64,000 bases of DNA, from contig NZ_CP062938.1 in the NCBI RefSeq assembly GCF_014898155.1, forward strand, positions 2,046,001 through 2,110,000, in the 5' to 3' direction. The translations under genes were made by a program, and so were the position numbers. Each line of letters starts with the position of its first letter. Positions within the stretch are counted from its first letter, which is position 1. The DNA comes from Bifidobacterium eulemuris (GTDB lineage: Bacteria > Actinomycetota > Actinomycetes > Actinomycetales > Bifidobacteriaceae). Under the pieces are notes generated by a model. The model worked only from the letters and a program-made list of their open reading frames with translations, made no database searches and was not told the DNA's origin. Below are positions 27,576 through 36,535 of the stretch, one piece after another.

Positions 27576-29243
27576 TCAGGCTTCAGGCGCAGCCCATTCG
27601 GCCAGTTCGGCGGCGTGTTTGCCGCGGATGGCGTGGAAGCGCAATTCGCTTTGCCCGTTCATCACGAACAGCGGCATGGACAGCTGTTCGACGCCGCTTG
27701 CCATACGCCATGGCGTGGTGGTGCGGCTCACGCTTTGCACGCGTGATCGTCGGGTGAACATCGTGCGTTCGCTGAGTGCGCTCGCGCCGGTGACCGCGAT
27801 GCGCATGGAATCATGACGTACGTGGCTCACTTCGCTATCCAGTGCGTTTGAGACTGTGATGCGCATGGGGTCATGACGTGCATGGCTCTCCGCACCATCC
27901 GGCGTGCTCGTGCCGTTGAACCGCAGCTCATAGCCCTCCGTGCGGGCTTTGAGCCAACGGCAGGCGAGCCACCAGACGGTTGCGATCACGCCGGCCGCCA
28001 CGGCCCACCACCACGGATTGGCATATGCCGGCAGATCCGGGAAGGTGACCAGCGCGGCGGCGAGGAACACCAGCGTGACCAGCGTGCCGACCACAGCCGG
28101 CGTGGCCAGATAGTAGCGTTCCAGTCCCCGGCCTGTGCGGATGACGTTCGGTTCGCGCACATCCCATTCGGGCAGCATGTCGCGCAGCGCGTCCCACACC
28201 CGCTTGTCGCTGATGACGGGCAGCACGTTCGTTCCCGTCATGGCGTCGGCGTCGCCGGACGCCGCGGTGTTGGTGCTGAGCCCCACCTCCGCCGAGCACA
28301 GGTGCAACGCTTTGCGCGGCAGCGATTGTTTGATGGTGATGGTCTGGATGCGGCTGACGGGGATGGTCATGGTTCGGCGGGTGAACAGGCCGCGCGCGAC
28401 CACCAGGTCGTCGCCGCGCCGCCATACTTCGAAACCGTAGAAGCGCAGCATTGCGGTGACGATGCTGACCGCCAGCAAGGTCGCGACCACCGCCAAGGCC
28501 AGCGCCACGATGGCGAACGCGCCGCGCGCGACGAAGCCTCCGACGGAATCCGTGGCCACGTCGACCCAATGCGACGGCACAAGATCCTCCAGTTGTTGCA
28601 TGAATCCCAAAACGACCAATGCGGCGGCGAAGACGCCGATATCGGTGGTCGCGAACAGGAGGATGTCGCGCACCGACGCGCGGAACACCGGCCGATTGGG
28701 CGCCTGAGCATCGGACACATGGGTTTCCGCGATGCTCGAAGCGATTGATCCACTGCCGATGGTTTCGCCAGACGCAGTCTCCCCGTTCGTCGCCGTCTGG
28801 CGCAGCCGTTCCAATTCGAGTTGCAGCGCCACGGGCACCGCGTCCAGCGTGATGTCGACGTCGGCCGAGCCGCCGGACGCGACGGTGAGCCGCACCACGC
28901 CGAACGGGCGCATATACCATGGGGTCGTCGCGCTGATCGCGTGAATCCGGTCGTAGCCAATCGCACGGCGCTTGCGGACGAACAGTCCGGACCGGAACGA
29001 CAGGCCGTCGGCATCCAGCCGGTAGCGCGTGCTCAGCCAGATGATCGCCGGACGGACGAGTACCGCCACCGCGGCCAACGCGAGCAGCGCCCACACCCAC
29101 GGGCCGAAATCCCGCACGATGATCCGAATCGCCACCAGCAACGACAGCGTCAGACTCACCATCGTGGTTATGGAATCGACCAATTCCACAACCAGCGCGG
29201 TCGGATGCAGACGGCACCACGCGGAGTCGAGCCGCCCGCTCAT
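27576..29243 (-). CDS. Bacterial PH-domain membrane protein, YdbT-like
   Basis: A 555-residue membrane protein with paired hydrophobic helices followed by bacterial pleckstrin-homology (bPH2, formerly DUF304) modules. The first is near RYRLDADGLSFRSGLF with RRAIGYDRIHAI, the second near GDDLVVARGLFTRRTMTIPVSRIQTI, and a third at RTMFTRRSRVQSVSRTTTPW. The arrangement matches YdbT-type proteins, whose role is unclear but often linked to envelope stress or membrane sensing. The ATG has AAGGAGG upstream and overlaps the stop of the preceding PH gene (TGATG), so the two are coupled. A short near-repeat, RHDPMRITVSNA/RHDSMRIAVTGA, lies close to the C-terminus. Confidence 0.82.
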   Translation of the reverse strand: MSGRLDSAWCRLHPTALVVELVDSITTMVSLTLSLLVAIRIIVRDFGPWVWALLALAAVAVLVRPAIIWLSTRYRLDADGLSFRSGLFVRKRRAIGYDRIHAISATTPWYMRPFGVVRLTVASGGSADVDITLDAVPVALQLELERLRQTATNGETASGETIGSGSIASSIAETHVSDAQAPNRPVFRASVRDILLFATTDIGVFAAALVVLGFMQQLEDLVPSHWVDVATDSVGGFVARGAFAIVALALAVVATLLAVSIVTAMLRFYGFEVWRRGDDLVVARGLFTRRTMTIPVSRIQTITIKQSLPRKALHLCSAEVGLSTNTAASGDADAMTGTNVLPVISDKRVWDALRDMLPEWDVREPNVIRTGRGLERYYLATPAVVGTLVTLVFLAAALVTFPDLPAYANPWWWAVAAGVIATVWWLACRWLKARTEGYELRFNGTSTPDGAESHARHDPMRITVSNALDSEVSHVRHDSMRIAVTGASALSERTMFTRRSRVQSVSRTTTPWRMASGVEQLSMPLFVMNGQSELRFHAIRGKHAAELAEWAAPEA

Positions 29244-29776
29244 CACAGGTCCTCCTTCGCGGCGAGCACGCGCGCGGTGATGAGCTCCACCACCCGCTGC
29301 GCCTCGTCGACATCCAGCGCCTCGATGGTGTGCTCGCCCACCGCGGTATGCACGATCACCGCCATCAGGTCGAAGGTGCGCAGCACCGGCCCCTGTTTGG
29401 TGTCCACATGCTGCACGCGGTTGAACGGCACCGTGGTGGTCGAACGCAGCAGCCAGCCCTTCTTGAGCACCAGCTCGCGCTCGCCGATGGCGAAGCGGTT
29501 GAATGCGTACTGGTAGGCCGTCTGCAGCGGCTGCACGGCCAGCGAGACGATATCCAGCGCGGCGACGATACCGATGATCAGCCCCGGCCAGAATCCCCAC
29601 CAATCATTGGCCAGGCAGGCCGCGACCGCCGCGGCGCAACAGGCCAATACCACAACCGTCGCAATCGCCTGGTTGAGCATCCACACCCGCTTGACCCGAG
29701 GCGGCAGCGCGCGCCACTGACGCGTCTCCCGGTGCGCCTGCGATGCGAAGGGGCCCTGCATATCGTTCCTCTCCAT
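29243..29776 (-). CDS. Bacterial PH-domain membrane protein, YdbS-like
   Basis: A 177-residue protein with two adjacent hydrophobic helices (VVVLACCAAAVAACLA and the WGFWPGLIIGIVAALDI region) and a bPH2 domain starting YQYAFNRFAIGERELVL, with VPFNRVQHVDTKQGPV as its core. YdbS-YdbT pairs are common in Gram-positive bacteria; their function is not established. The start is ambiguous: 29776 has GAGGG at a good distance, while an in-frame ATG at 29809 would add 11 residues. It is the first gene of a two-gene operon, divergent from the sensor kinase, so the two promoters are close together. Confidence 0.8.
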   Translation of the reverse strand: MERNDMQGPFASQAHRETRQWRALPPRVKRVWMLNQAIATVVVLACCAAAVAACLANDWWGFWPGLIIGIVAALDIVSLAVQPLQTAYQYAFNRFAIGERELVLKKGWLLRSTTTVPFNRVQHVDTKQGPVLRTFDLMAVIVHTAVGEHTIEALDVDEAQRVVELITARVLAAKEDL

Positions 29777-29948
29777 GGCGTCGCCCTCGGTGTTCCATGA
29801 GTTCTCCATACGTTCCACTGTATGTGCGGGCCGAGGCGCGGCTGCACGGTTGTACACGCACGTGTACAGCGCTCGGCCGCCGCCCATCATGCGGATAAGG
29901 TGGAGGGAACGAACGGGCGGTCGCGCCCGCGAGGACGGGAGGATCGGC

Positions 29949-31241
29949 ATGGATGTGCGTGTGGCGGACGGTTGGCGGCGGTTCAAACGATGGTGGCATG
30001 AGACCGGCTTCCTCTCCAACGCCTGCGCGGTCGGCATCGTGGCGATGCTGCCGCTGATGGTGTTCGCGCCGCCGCAGACGCCCGGCGACATGCTGGTGAT
30101 GCTCGCCGGCATCGTGATGCTCGTGCTGCTGCCATACGCGCCGAGGGTGCTGGGGCCGGCCGGTCTGCCGTTGTGCTTCGCCGCGACTTGGATGAGCGGC
30201 ACATCGCCGATGGACGTAGGCGTGGTGATCGTCTCGTTCTGCCTGTTCATCGCGATTGGCTATGCGTTCCCTGGATGGGGCAGCGCCGCGGTGGTGGTTG
30301 TGTATGCGCTGGCGGAAACCGTCTGTTCCGTGTACTTCGGCGCGCACAGCGCGGCGGTGAGCGGCGTGCGCGGCTTCGTGCAGGGGTGGATCGATGCGGG
30401 GCGCGAGATGGGCACGGTGCCGCCGCCGAACGCGGCTGATCAGCCCGGGCCGTTGGCTTTGATGGTCAGCGGAACGCTTATCTCCATGATGGTCAGCGGA
30501 TTCGCCGTGATCCTCGGCTATTCGTTCAGCTCGAACGCGACGGCCAACGCCCGGCTCGCCCACGCGGAGGCGATGCTCGGGTGCATCACCCGCGAGCAGG
30601 AGCTCACCCATATGATCCACGACTCGGTGGCCAACGATATGTCCACCATCGCGATGCTCACCTGGCGCGCCAAAGGCGTCGAGGATGACACGCAAATCCT
30701 CGACGCGATCTACGAACGTTCGCATCATGCGTTGAACCGCGTGCACGAGGTCATCGACGTGCTCAACGGCAAACGCGAGCTGGAACCGCCCGATCCGGCC
30801 GCCGAAGCGCCCACGTTGGACGCCGCCATCGAAAGGATCATGGAGGAGCAGGACCGGCTGCTGCATATGCTTGGTTTCGTCGGCTCGTCGAGAATCGACG
30901 GCGACCTGCACACCGACGTGGAGGCGGACGATCCGCTGTGCGAGACGGTGACGGCGCTGTTGGAGGAGGCCTACGCGAATATCGTGCGTCACTGCGCGCC
31001 GCCCGAAGACGGGACGACCGAAGACGGGACGGGCTACAGTGTGACCGTCGACCTCGACGGCGATGTAATCCGGCTCACCGCGACAAATCCGATCTCACAC
31101 GAACCCACGGTGCTGCGCGGCGTTCGCCACGGCAGGGGACTTTCGCTGCATCGCACGGCCGTCGAATCGTTGGGCGGCATGCTCGCCACCGGCGTACAGG
31201 ACGGCGTGTGGATTCTCAACGCCCGGATTCCAACCAGATAG
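29949..31241 (+). CDS. Sensor histidine kinase
   Basis: A 430-residue membrane kinase. About five or six hydrophobic segments fill residues 20-200 and no large extracellular domain is seen, so a membrane or small-molecule signal is likely. The phospho-acceptor helix contains HMIHDSVANDMS, with the probable phosphorylated His at about residue 223. A degenerate ATP-binding domain follows, with EEAYANIVRH as the N-box and GRGLSLHRTAVESLGG as the G-box. These features suit kinases paired with NarL/LuxR response regulators. GGGAGG precedes the ATG. The gene converges on the regulator gene and overlaps it by 26 bp. Confidence 0.82.
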   Translation: MDVRVADGWRRFKRWWHETGFLSNACAVGIVAMLPLMVFAPPQTPGDMLVMLAGIVMLVLLPYAPRVLGPAGLPLCFAATWMSGTSPMDVGVVIVSFCLFIAIGYAFPGWGSAAVVVVYALAETVCSVYFGAHSAAVSGVRGFVQGWIDAGREMGTVPPPNAADQPGPLALMVSGTLISMMVSGFAVILGYSFSSNATANARLAHAEAMLGCITREQELTHMIHDSVANDMSTIAMLTWRAKGVEDDTQILDAIYERSHHALNRVHEVIDVLNGKRELEPPDPAAEAPTLDAAIERIMEEQDRLLHMLGFVGSSRIDGDLHTDVEADDPLCETVTALLEEAYANIVRHCAPPEDGTTEDGTGYSVTVDLDGDVIRLTATNPISHEPTVLRGVRHGRGLSLHRTAVESLGGMLATGVQDGVWILNARIPTR

Positions 31242-31941
31242 CGATGGCGTGGGCGAGCGAATGCGCGCCCAGCTTGTCCACCGCGCGGTGCGCGTGCGTG
31301 CGCACGGTGGACGCGGCGACGCCCCACTGCGTGGCGATCTGCTCATACGACATGCCACGCGACAGCAGATGCAGGGTTTCGGCCTCCTTCGCTCCCAACT
31401 TGGGTGAGGTCTGTTCCTCGGCGATTATCGAGGCGCTTCCCGAAGCGGCCTGCCCGGAGGCGGATCCGCGCGCCAGCCGCTCGTGCGCGCGTTCGGCGGT
31501 GAGAAACACGGCCGATGAAGCGGGATTCGGATTGAACACGCCGTCGGCGGCTACCACACGCAGCGCCTGGGCGAGCTGCGGCACATCCGCTTTGGACACG
31601 ATGCCCTGCGCGCCGGCCTCGGCGACCTGCTCGGCATAGGTGTTCGTCGCGAAAGCGGTGATCGCCAGCAGACGCACGCGACTGGTGCGGGCGCGGATCT
31701 TGCGGCATACGCTCACGCCGGTCGACTCGCCCAGCGACATATCCACCATCAGCAGTCGGGGGCGGGTGTCGGGATCGAGCGCCTTGGCGATGGCCTCCTG
31801 CGCGGTGGCCGCGCCCCACATCCACTGCGCGCCGGGCAGCAGCTGCGGCAGAATCCCCTTGATCGCCAGCAGCGCCATACGGTCGTTGTCCACCGCCGCC
31901 ACCGGAACCGGCAGAGCGGTCGCTCCCTTCACTTCACTCAT
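31216..31941 (-). CDS. NarL/LuxR-family response regulator
   Basis: A 241-residue DNA-binding regulator. The receiver domain has the acidic pair in AAVDNDR, the phospho-accepting Asp67 in LLMVDMSLGE, a Thr/Ala stretch LLAITAFAT and Lys in VSKADV. A Ser/Ala/Gly linker leads to a LuxR-type helix-turn-helix (LGAKEAETLHLLSRGMSYEQIA, then AASTVRTHAHRAVDKLG). It is the probable partner of the kinase on the opposite strand. The ATG at 31941 was chosen although its GGAG is close; a TTG 18 codons upstream is also possible. The convergent overlapping layout is uncommon for a cognate pair, so separate transcription is expected. Confidence 0.83.
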   Translation of the reverse strand: MSEVKGATALPVPVAAVDNDRMALLAIKGILPQLLPGAQWMWGAATAQEAIAKALDPDTRPRLLMVDMSLGESTGVSVCRKIRARTSRVRLLAITAFATNTYAEQVAEAGAQGIVSKADVPQLAQALRVVAADGVFNPNPASSAVFLTAERAHERLARGSASGQAASGSASIIAEEQTSPKLGAKEAETLHLLSRGMSYEQIATQWGVAASTVRTHAHRAVDKLGAHSLAHAIAIWLESGR

Positions 31942-32090
31942 ACGCTCCAGTGTACTGGCGGCGCGGCGGTTGAGATGCGGTATGGCGGCGGCCAATGTTG
32001 GACGGATGTCTTATCGTGGAGGAATCAGCATCAAACCGACATTCCGAGGTGCGTCCGCCGCGCCCTCGGATCGACCGAAGGCTCCCCAGG

Positions 32091-33335
32091 ATGAGTGATT
32101 TCGAACCGTTCTACGATGTGAATCTGACCTATGAGGACAATTACGAGCGAGGTCCGTTCGGCGCGTTCGCCGAGGCGCTCGCCGGACAAGGGGAAGCGGC
32201 GGAAGTCCGGGTCGGAGCCGGGATGTCCGCCGATACCGACGGTTCCAACGTTTCGGCCGTTATGCCGGTCTTGGAAACGCAGAGCGTTGAAACAGGAACT
32301 GTTGAAACACGGATCTCTGAAACGCAAGGCGGCGGCGCGGATGCTGTCGGCATGCCCACCGAATCGTTCCTTGGTTTCCCCGTGAACCTGCCGTTCGGCA
32401 TCCCAGCGGGTCCTCTGCTCAACGAGAAGTTCATCACGGCCGCGTTTCGCATGGGCTTCGATCTGGCCGTCTACAAAACCGTGCGCTCGCGGGCGTGGGG
32501 CTGTAACGCCTTTCCGAACGTGCTGGCCGTGCATCCGCGTTCGTCCGACGGTTCGCTGACGCCGGGATCGGCGGAATTGGACGAAGGCGTGCTCGCCGAC
32601 ACCAATTACGAGCTGCCGATCTCCATTTCGAACTCCTTCGGCGTGCCCAGCCGCGACCCTGACGAATGGCAGCCGGATATGCGCAAGGCCATCGCGGCCG
32701 CCGGGGCGGGGCAACTGCTGGTGCCGAGCTTCCAGGGATCGCGCGTCGAAGGGATGGATGAGGCCGCGTACATCGCCGACCATGTCACAACCGCCCGGCT
32801 GGTGTGCGAAACCGGCGCGGGACTGATGGAGATGAACACGAGCTGCCCGAACGAAGGCCACAACCGGTTGCTGTGCCATGATCCGCAACTGGTCGGGCGC
32901 ATCGCCGAAGCCGTGAAGAACGAGATCGGCGAGAGGCCGTTGGTCATCAAACTCGCCTACATTCCCGACGACGGCGCTTTGGAGACCATGGTGCGCGAAA
33001 CCGCCGCGCTTGGCCGTGTGCAGGCGTTCTCGACGATCAACACCATCTCCGCGCGTCTGGTCGACGCCGACGGCAATCAGGCGCTGCCCGGCGCGGGACG
33101 TGAGCGTTCCGGCGTGTGCGGCAACGCGATCCGCGGTGCCGGGCTCGACATGGTGGGGCGTCTCGCCGCGATCCGCGAACGTCTCGGGCTGGGCTTCGCG
33201 ATCATCGGCGTGGGCGGCGTCATCGAACCCGAAGACTACGACGCCTATCGGAAGGTCGGCGCGAACGCCGTCATGTCCGCCACCGGCGCCATGTGGGACG
33301 CGACGCTCGCCCGCCGCATCAAAGCCGCCCGCTAG
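32091..33335 (+). CDS. Dihydroorotate dehydrogenase-like flavoprotein
   Basis: A 414-residue FMN-dependent TIM-barrel enzyme of the dihydroorotate dehydrogenase family. Key segments are FGIPAGPLLNEKF, ISISNSFGVPS, MNTSCPNEGHN with the catalytic Cys of class 1-type enzymes, LVIKLAYIPDD and the FMN-phosphate segment IIGVGGVIEPEDY. Residues about 32-85 form an alanine/threonine/glutamate-rich insert not needed by the fold. It lies alone, away from other pyrimidine genes, so a paralogue acting on another substrate is possible. The ATG at 32091 has GAAGG 8 bp upstream. In-frame sequence 5' of it has no family content. Confidence 0.8.
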   Translation: MSDFEPFYDVNLTYEDNYERGPFGAFAEALAGQGEAAEVRVGAGMSADTDGSNVSAVMPVLETQSVETGTVETRISETQGGGADAVGMPTESFLGFPVNLPFGIPAGPLLNEKFITAAFRMGFDLAVYKTVRSRAWGCNAFPNVLAVHPRSSDGSLTPGSAELDEGVLADTNYELPISISNSFGVPSRDPDEWQPDMRKAIAAAGAGQLLVPSFQGSRVEGMDEAAYIADHVTTARLVCETGAGLMEMNTSCPNEGHNRLLCHDPQLVGRIAEAVKNEIGERPLVIKLAYIPDDGALETMVRETAALGRVQAFSTINTISARLVDADGNQALPGAGRERSGVCGNAIRGAGLDMVGRLAAIRERLGLGFAIIGVGGVIEPEDYDAYRKVGANAVMSATGAMWDATLARRIKAAR

Positions 33336-33469
33336 TCCGCCGCCTCGCGGTCAGGTTTCCGTTCTCCAAAAGGTTCCTCCGATGGCGCATTTCACGGGGC
33401 TAACACAAGACGTGTGGCAAACTGAGAACCAGTGTTTTCGCGAAAGCCTGAGAGTCGAAAGAGGTAATT

Positions 33470-34795
33470 GTGGTCGAGAACGAAAATGATGTGCTGCATG
33501 TGGTGGGTGGCAAACCTCTGAACGGCAAAATCAAGGTGCGTGGCGCGAAGAATTTCGTGAGCAAGGCGATGGTGGCCGCGTTGCTGGCACCGGGCACGTC
33601 GGTGCTGAAGAACGTGCCGGAGATCCGCGACGTGCATGTGGTGTCGGACCTGCTGCGCTTGCACGGCGTTGACGTGGATGTGAACGGCGACAAGGGCATC
33701 GTCACCATCAACGCGACGAATGTGCAATTGGCCGATGTGGCCGATGTGGATACGCTCTCCGGATCCTCGCGCATTCCGATCCTCTTCTCCGGGCCGCTGC
33801 TGCACCGTTTGGGCGAGGCGTTCATTCCGGCATTGGGCGGCTGCAACATTGGCGGCCGGCCGATCGACTTCCATTTGGAGACGCTGCGCAAGTTGGGTGC
33901 GAATGTGGACAAGGAGCATAAGGACGGCATCCATATCACCGCGCCGGACGGCCTGACCGGCGCGAAGATCCACCTGCCGTACCCCTCCGTGGGCGCGACC
34001 GAGCAGACACTGCTCGCCGCGGTGCTCGCCAAAGGCAAAACCGAACTGTCCGGTGCCGCGACCGAGCCGGAGATCATGGACCTGGTGGCCGTGCTGCAGA
34101 AGATGGGCGCGATCATCTCCGTGGACGTGGACCGCACCTTCCGCATCGAAGGCGTCAAGGAACTCAAGGGCTACACGCACACCGCGCTCACCGACCGCAT
34201 CGAAGCCGCGTCCTGGGCTTCGGCGGCGCTGGCCACGCATGGCGACATCTTCGTCAAGGGTGCCACGCAGCCCGAGATGATGACCTTCCTGAACGTGTTC
34301 CGCAAAATCGGCGGCGAGTTCGACATCACCGACAAGGGCATCCGCTTCTGGCATCCGGGCGGCGATCTGAAGCCCGTGGCCATCGAAACCGACGTGCATC
34401 CCGGCTTCATGACGGATTGGCAGCAGCCGCTGGTGGTGGCTCTCACCCAGGCGAACGGCCTGTCGATCGTGCACGAAACCGTATACGAGAACCGATTCGG
34501 ATTCACCAAGCCGCTGGTGCAGATGGGCGCGACGATTCAGCTGTACCGTGAATGCCTGGGATCCCTGCCCTGCCGTTTCCAGCAGCGCAACTACAAGCAT
34601 TCCGCGGTGATCTTCGGGCCCACTCCGTTGACCGGCCGCGATATCGAAGTGCCGGATCTGCGCGGCGGCTTCAGCCACCTGATCGCGGCGCTGACGGCTT
34701 CCGGCCCGTCGAATGTACGCGGCATCTCCCTGATCGACCGTGGCTACGCCGACTTCCGCGGCAAGCTCGCCGCCCTCGGTGCCGAAGTCGACTGA
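33470..34795 (+). CDS. murA: UDP-N-acetylglucosamine 1-carboxyvinyltransferase
   Basis: A 441-residue enzyme that transfers enolpyruvate to UDP-GlcNAc, the first committed step of peptidoglycan synthesis. RGAKN with catalytic Lys is at residues 24-28. The active-site Cys is kept at residue 125 in ALGGCNIGGRP, so the enzyme should be fosfomycin-sensitive in principle; actinobacterial homologues with Asp here are resistant. It starts at GTG with AAAGAGG upstream. A promoter-like TGTGGCAAACTGAGAA word lies about 55 bp upstream. Three tandem palindromes follow the gene. Confidence 0.93.
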   Translation: MVENENDVLHVVGGKPLNGKIKVRGAKNFVSKAMVAALLAPGTSVLKNVPEIRDVHVVSDLLRLHGVDVDVNGDKGIVTINATNVQLADVADVDTLSGSSRIPILFSGPLLHRLGEAFIPALGGCNIGGRPIDFHLETLRKLGANVDKEHKDGIHITAPDGLTGAKIHLPYPSVGATEQTLLAAVLAKGKTELSGAATEPEIMDLVAVLQKMGAIISVDVDRTFRIEGVKELKGYTHTALTDRIEAASWASAALATHGDIFVKGATQPEMMTFLNVFRKIGGEFDITDKGIRFWHPGGDLKPVAIETDVHPGFMTDWQQPLVVALTQANGLSIVHETVYENRFGFTKPLVQMGATIQLYRECLGSLPCRFQQRNYKHSAVIFGPTPLTGRDIEVPDLRGGFSHLIAALTASGPSNVRGISLIDRGYADFRGKLAALGAEVD

Positions 34796-34816
34796 TTCTT
34801 AGGTCTTGAAGTCGCT

Positions 34817-34981
34817 CGCGTAAAAGCTGTCGCTGAGTTTTAGTCAGCGGCGCAAATTACGCGGGCATCGCCCGACTTCCGTAAAAAACGCCGCTGACTC
34901 GCAATCAGCGGCGTTTTTTACGGAAGTCCGCCGTTTGCCGTGTAAAAACATTCACTGAGTGTGCGTCAGTGATGGGTTTTA
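34817..34981. terminator. Three tandem related palindromes between murA and a convergent MFS gene
   Basis: Module 1 (34817-34863) has outer arms CGCGTAA/TTACGCG. Module 2 (34874-34928) has perfect arms of 24 bp around a 7-nt loop, containing AAAAAACGCCGCTGA and its complement; it is a strong bidirectional terminator. Module 3 (34942-34981) has GTAAAA/TTTTAC outer ends and CACTGA/TCAGTG. All share a TAAAA, CGCTGA-like, 7-nt loop, TCAGCG-like, TTTTA plan, suggesting duplication. Confidence 0.8.
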
Positions 34982-35019
34982 CGCGAGGCAATGTGGCGGA
35001 GCTGGGATGTCTGCCCGAC

Positions 35020-36399
35020 TCAGTCGTCGAAATGGCGGAAGATCGGGGTGCCGATGAGGGTCAGCGCGATCATGGCCAGACCGGAGACGAGCAGCACGGC
35101 CGCGACCGGGAGCCGGTCGTAGGCCCAGCCGTACAGCATCTGGCCGAGTGGCTGCGCGCACATGGCTAGCGAGCTGGCCAGCGACATCACCTTGCCGGTC
35201 ATCTCCTGCGGCGTGCGCAGTTGGATGGCGGGGATGGCGATGAGATTGGTGAAGCTGCAGGCGATCACCACGGCGCAGCTGAAGACGACCAGAACCGCGA
35301 GTTTCGCCCAGTTGCCGATCGGCAGCATGAAGGCGATTCCTTGCGGGATGAGGGCGAGGGCCAGCGCGTACAGCGACGGAGCCATATGCTCGATGGTGAG
35401 TCTGGCCGCGACCGTGCCAGCGATGAACGCGCCTGCCACGCCCGCCACACCGAGCAGTCCGTCGCTGAATCCGTAGACGGTGGCGTCGAAGCCGAGCGCG
35501 GTGCGGATGATGTAGGGGAATCCGACCGCCGAATAGCCGGCGACGACAAAGTTGAGTATGGCAGCGAACAGCATGAGTTTGAGGATGTTCGGTCGTTCGT
35601 ATATGAGGAAGCGCACGCCGGCCTTGAGGTCGTCAAGCGGTGAGGGTTGCTCGCAGGACGGCTCAGCGGTGGCATCGCCGCGCGGGTCGCCGAGACGGAT
35701 GAAGCATTCGAGCGCAGCGGCGAGGGCGAAGCTCGCGACGGCGATGCTCATCATCAGGCGGATGCCGAAGAACGCGTACAGCACGCCACCGAGGAAGCTG
35801 GGCAGCAGCGAGGCGAGCTGCTGCACTTGGTTGACGACGGCCATGCCTTGGCGCAGCGTGCCGGAGTCTTGTCTACGTAGCAGTTGGGGGAGCGCGGCCT
35901 GCACGGTCGGGGTTTCGAACGCGCCGAGCACGGCGAGCAGCACCTGCATGGTGGCCACGGCGGCGATGTTGAAGCCGAGCGCCGCGAACACCAGCGCGCA
36001 CGCCAGCACCAGCGCGCCGGACGCCGCGTCGAGCGCCACCATGATGGTGCGGCGGTTCACGCGGTCGGCGAGCACGCCGCCGAACGGGGAAAGCAGAATC
36101 GTCGGCACGATGGACACAGCGAGAATGCTGGCGAATATGGTGGCCGAGCCGGTTTCGTCGAGCACCCACATCGACATGGCGAATCGCAGCGTCATATTGC
36201 CGAACAGCGAGATGCCTTGGCCCGTGACTAGCAGAACAAAGTCGCGGGAACGCAGCGGGCTGGTGTTGTTTCGGTTGCTGTTGCGATGGTTGCGATTGTC
36301 ATGCCCGTCGTGACGGATGCGGGTGTTGCGGGTGGCATACCTGCTGTGGCTGTCGTGGGTGCTACGACTTTCTGCGGGATGTGCGGAATCGCGGTTCAT
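35020..36399 (-). CDS. MFS exporter under TetR control
   Basis: A 459-residue major facilitator protein with about twelve membrane helices, close to the MFS_3/EntS-type exporters by layout. The N-terminal 50 residues are hydrophilic, rich in Arg, His and Asn, and low-complexity; helix 1 starts at RDFVLLVTGQGISLFGN. The loop after helix 2 has the MFS motif-A-like GVLADRVNRR. A TetR-type operator overlaps its promoter and leader, and the tetR-family gene lies directly upstream on the same strand, so inducible efflux is likely. The substrate is unknown. AAGGAGG precedes the ATG. Confidence 0.87.
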   Translation of the reverse strand: MNRDSAHPAESRSTHDSHSRYATRNTRIRHDGHDNRNHRNSNRNNTSPLRSRDFVLLVTGQGISLFGNMTLRFAMSMWVLDETGSATIFASILAVSIVPTILLSPFGGVLADRVNRRTIMVALDAASGALVLACALVFAALGFNIAAVATMQVLLAVLGAFETPTVQAALPQLLRRQDSGTLRQGMAVVNQVQQLASLLPSFLGGVLYAFFGIRLMMSIAVASFALAAALECFIRLGDPRGDATAEPSCEQPSPLDDLKAGVRFLIYERPNILKLMLFAAILNFVVAGYSAVGFPYIIRTALGFDATVYGFSDGLLGVAGVAGAFIAGTVAARLTIEHMAPSLYALALALIPQGIAFMLPIGNWAKLAVLVVFSCAVVIACSFTNLIAIPAIQLRTPQEMTGKVMSLASSLAMCAQPLGQMLYGWAYDRLPVAAVLLVSGLAMIALTLIGTPIFRHFDD

Positions 36400-36412
36400 G
36401 GTTGCCTCCTTA

Positions 36413-36431
36413 CATACCGACCGACGGTATG
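36413..36431. promoter_or_regulatory. TetR-family operator before the exporter gene
   Basis: The palindrome CATACCG-ACCGA-CGGTATG lies 14 bp upstream of the exporter start codon, next to its AAGGAGG. The same half-sites and 5-bp spacing occur before the regulator gene at 37288-37312. A repressor bound here would block both transcription and leader exit. Confidence 0.82.
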
Positions 36432-36535
36432 AATAATGGTGATGGTTATGACCTGGTGAGAGTGATGGTGGTATCGGTTGTGGATTGTCGGCTGTGGATT
36501 ATCTGTATGGGGCGCGGCTGAGGCGTGGGCGTTTG

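Noticed and set aside
32091..33335. Naming this gene pyrD
   Set aside because: The motif set fits the family but it stands alone outside a pyrimidine operon and has an odd N-terminal insert, so the substrate is not assured.
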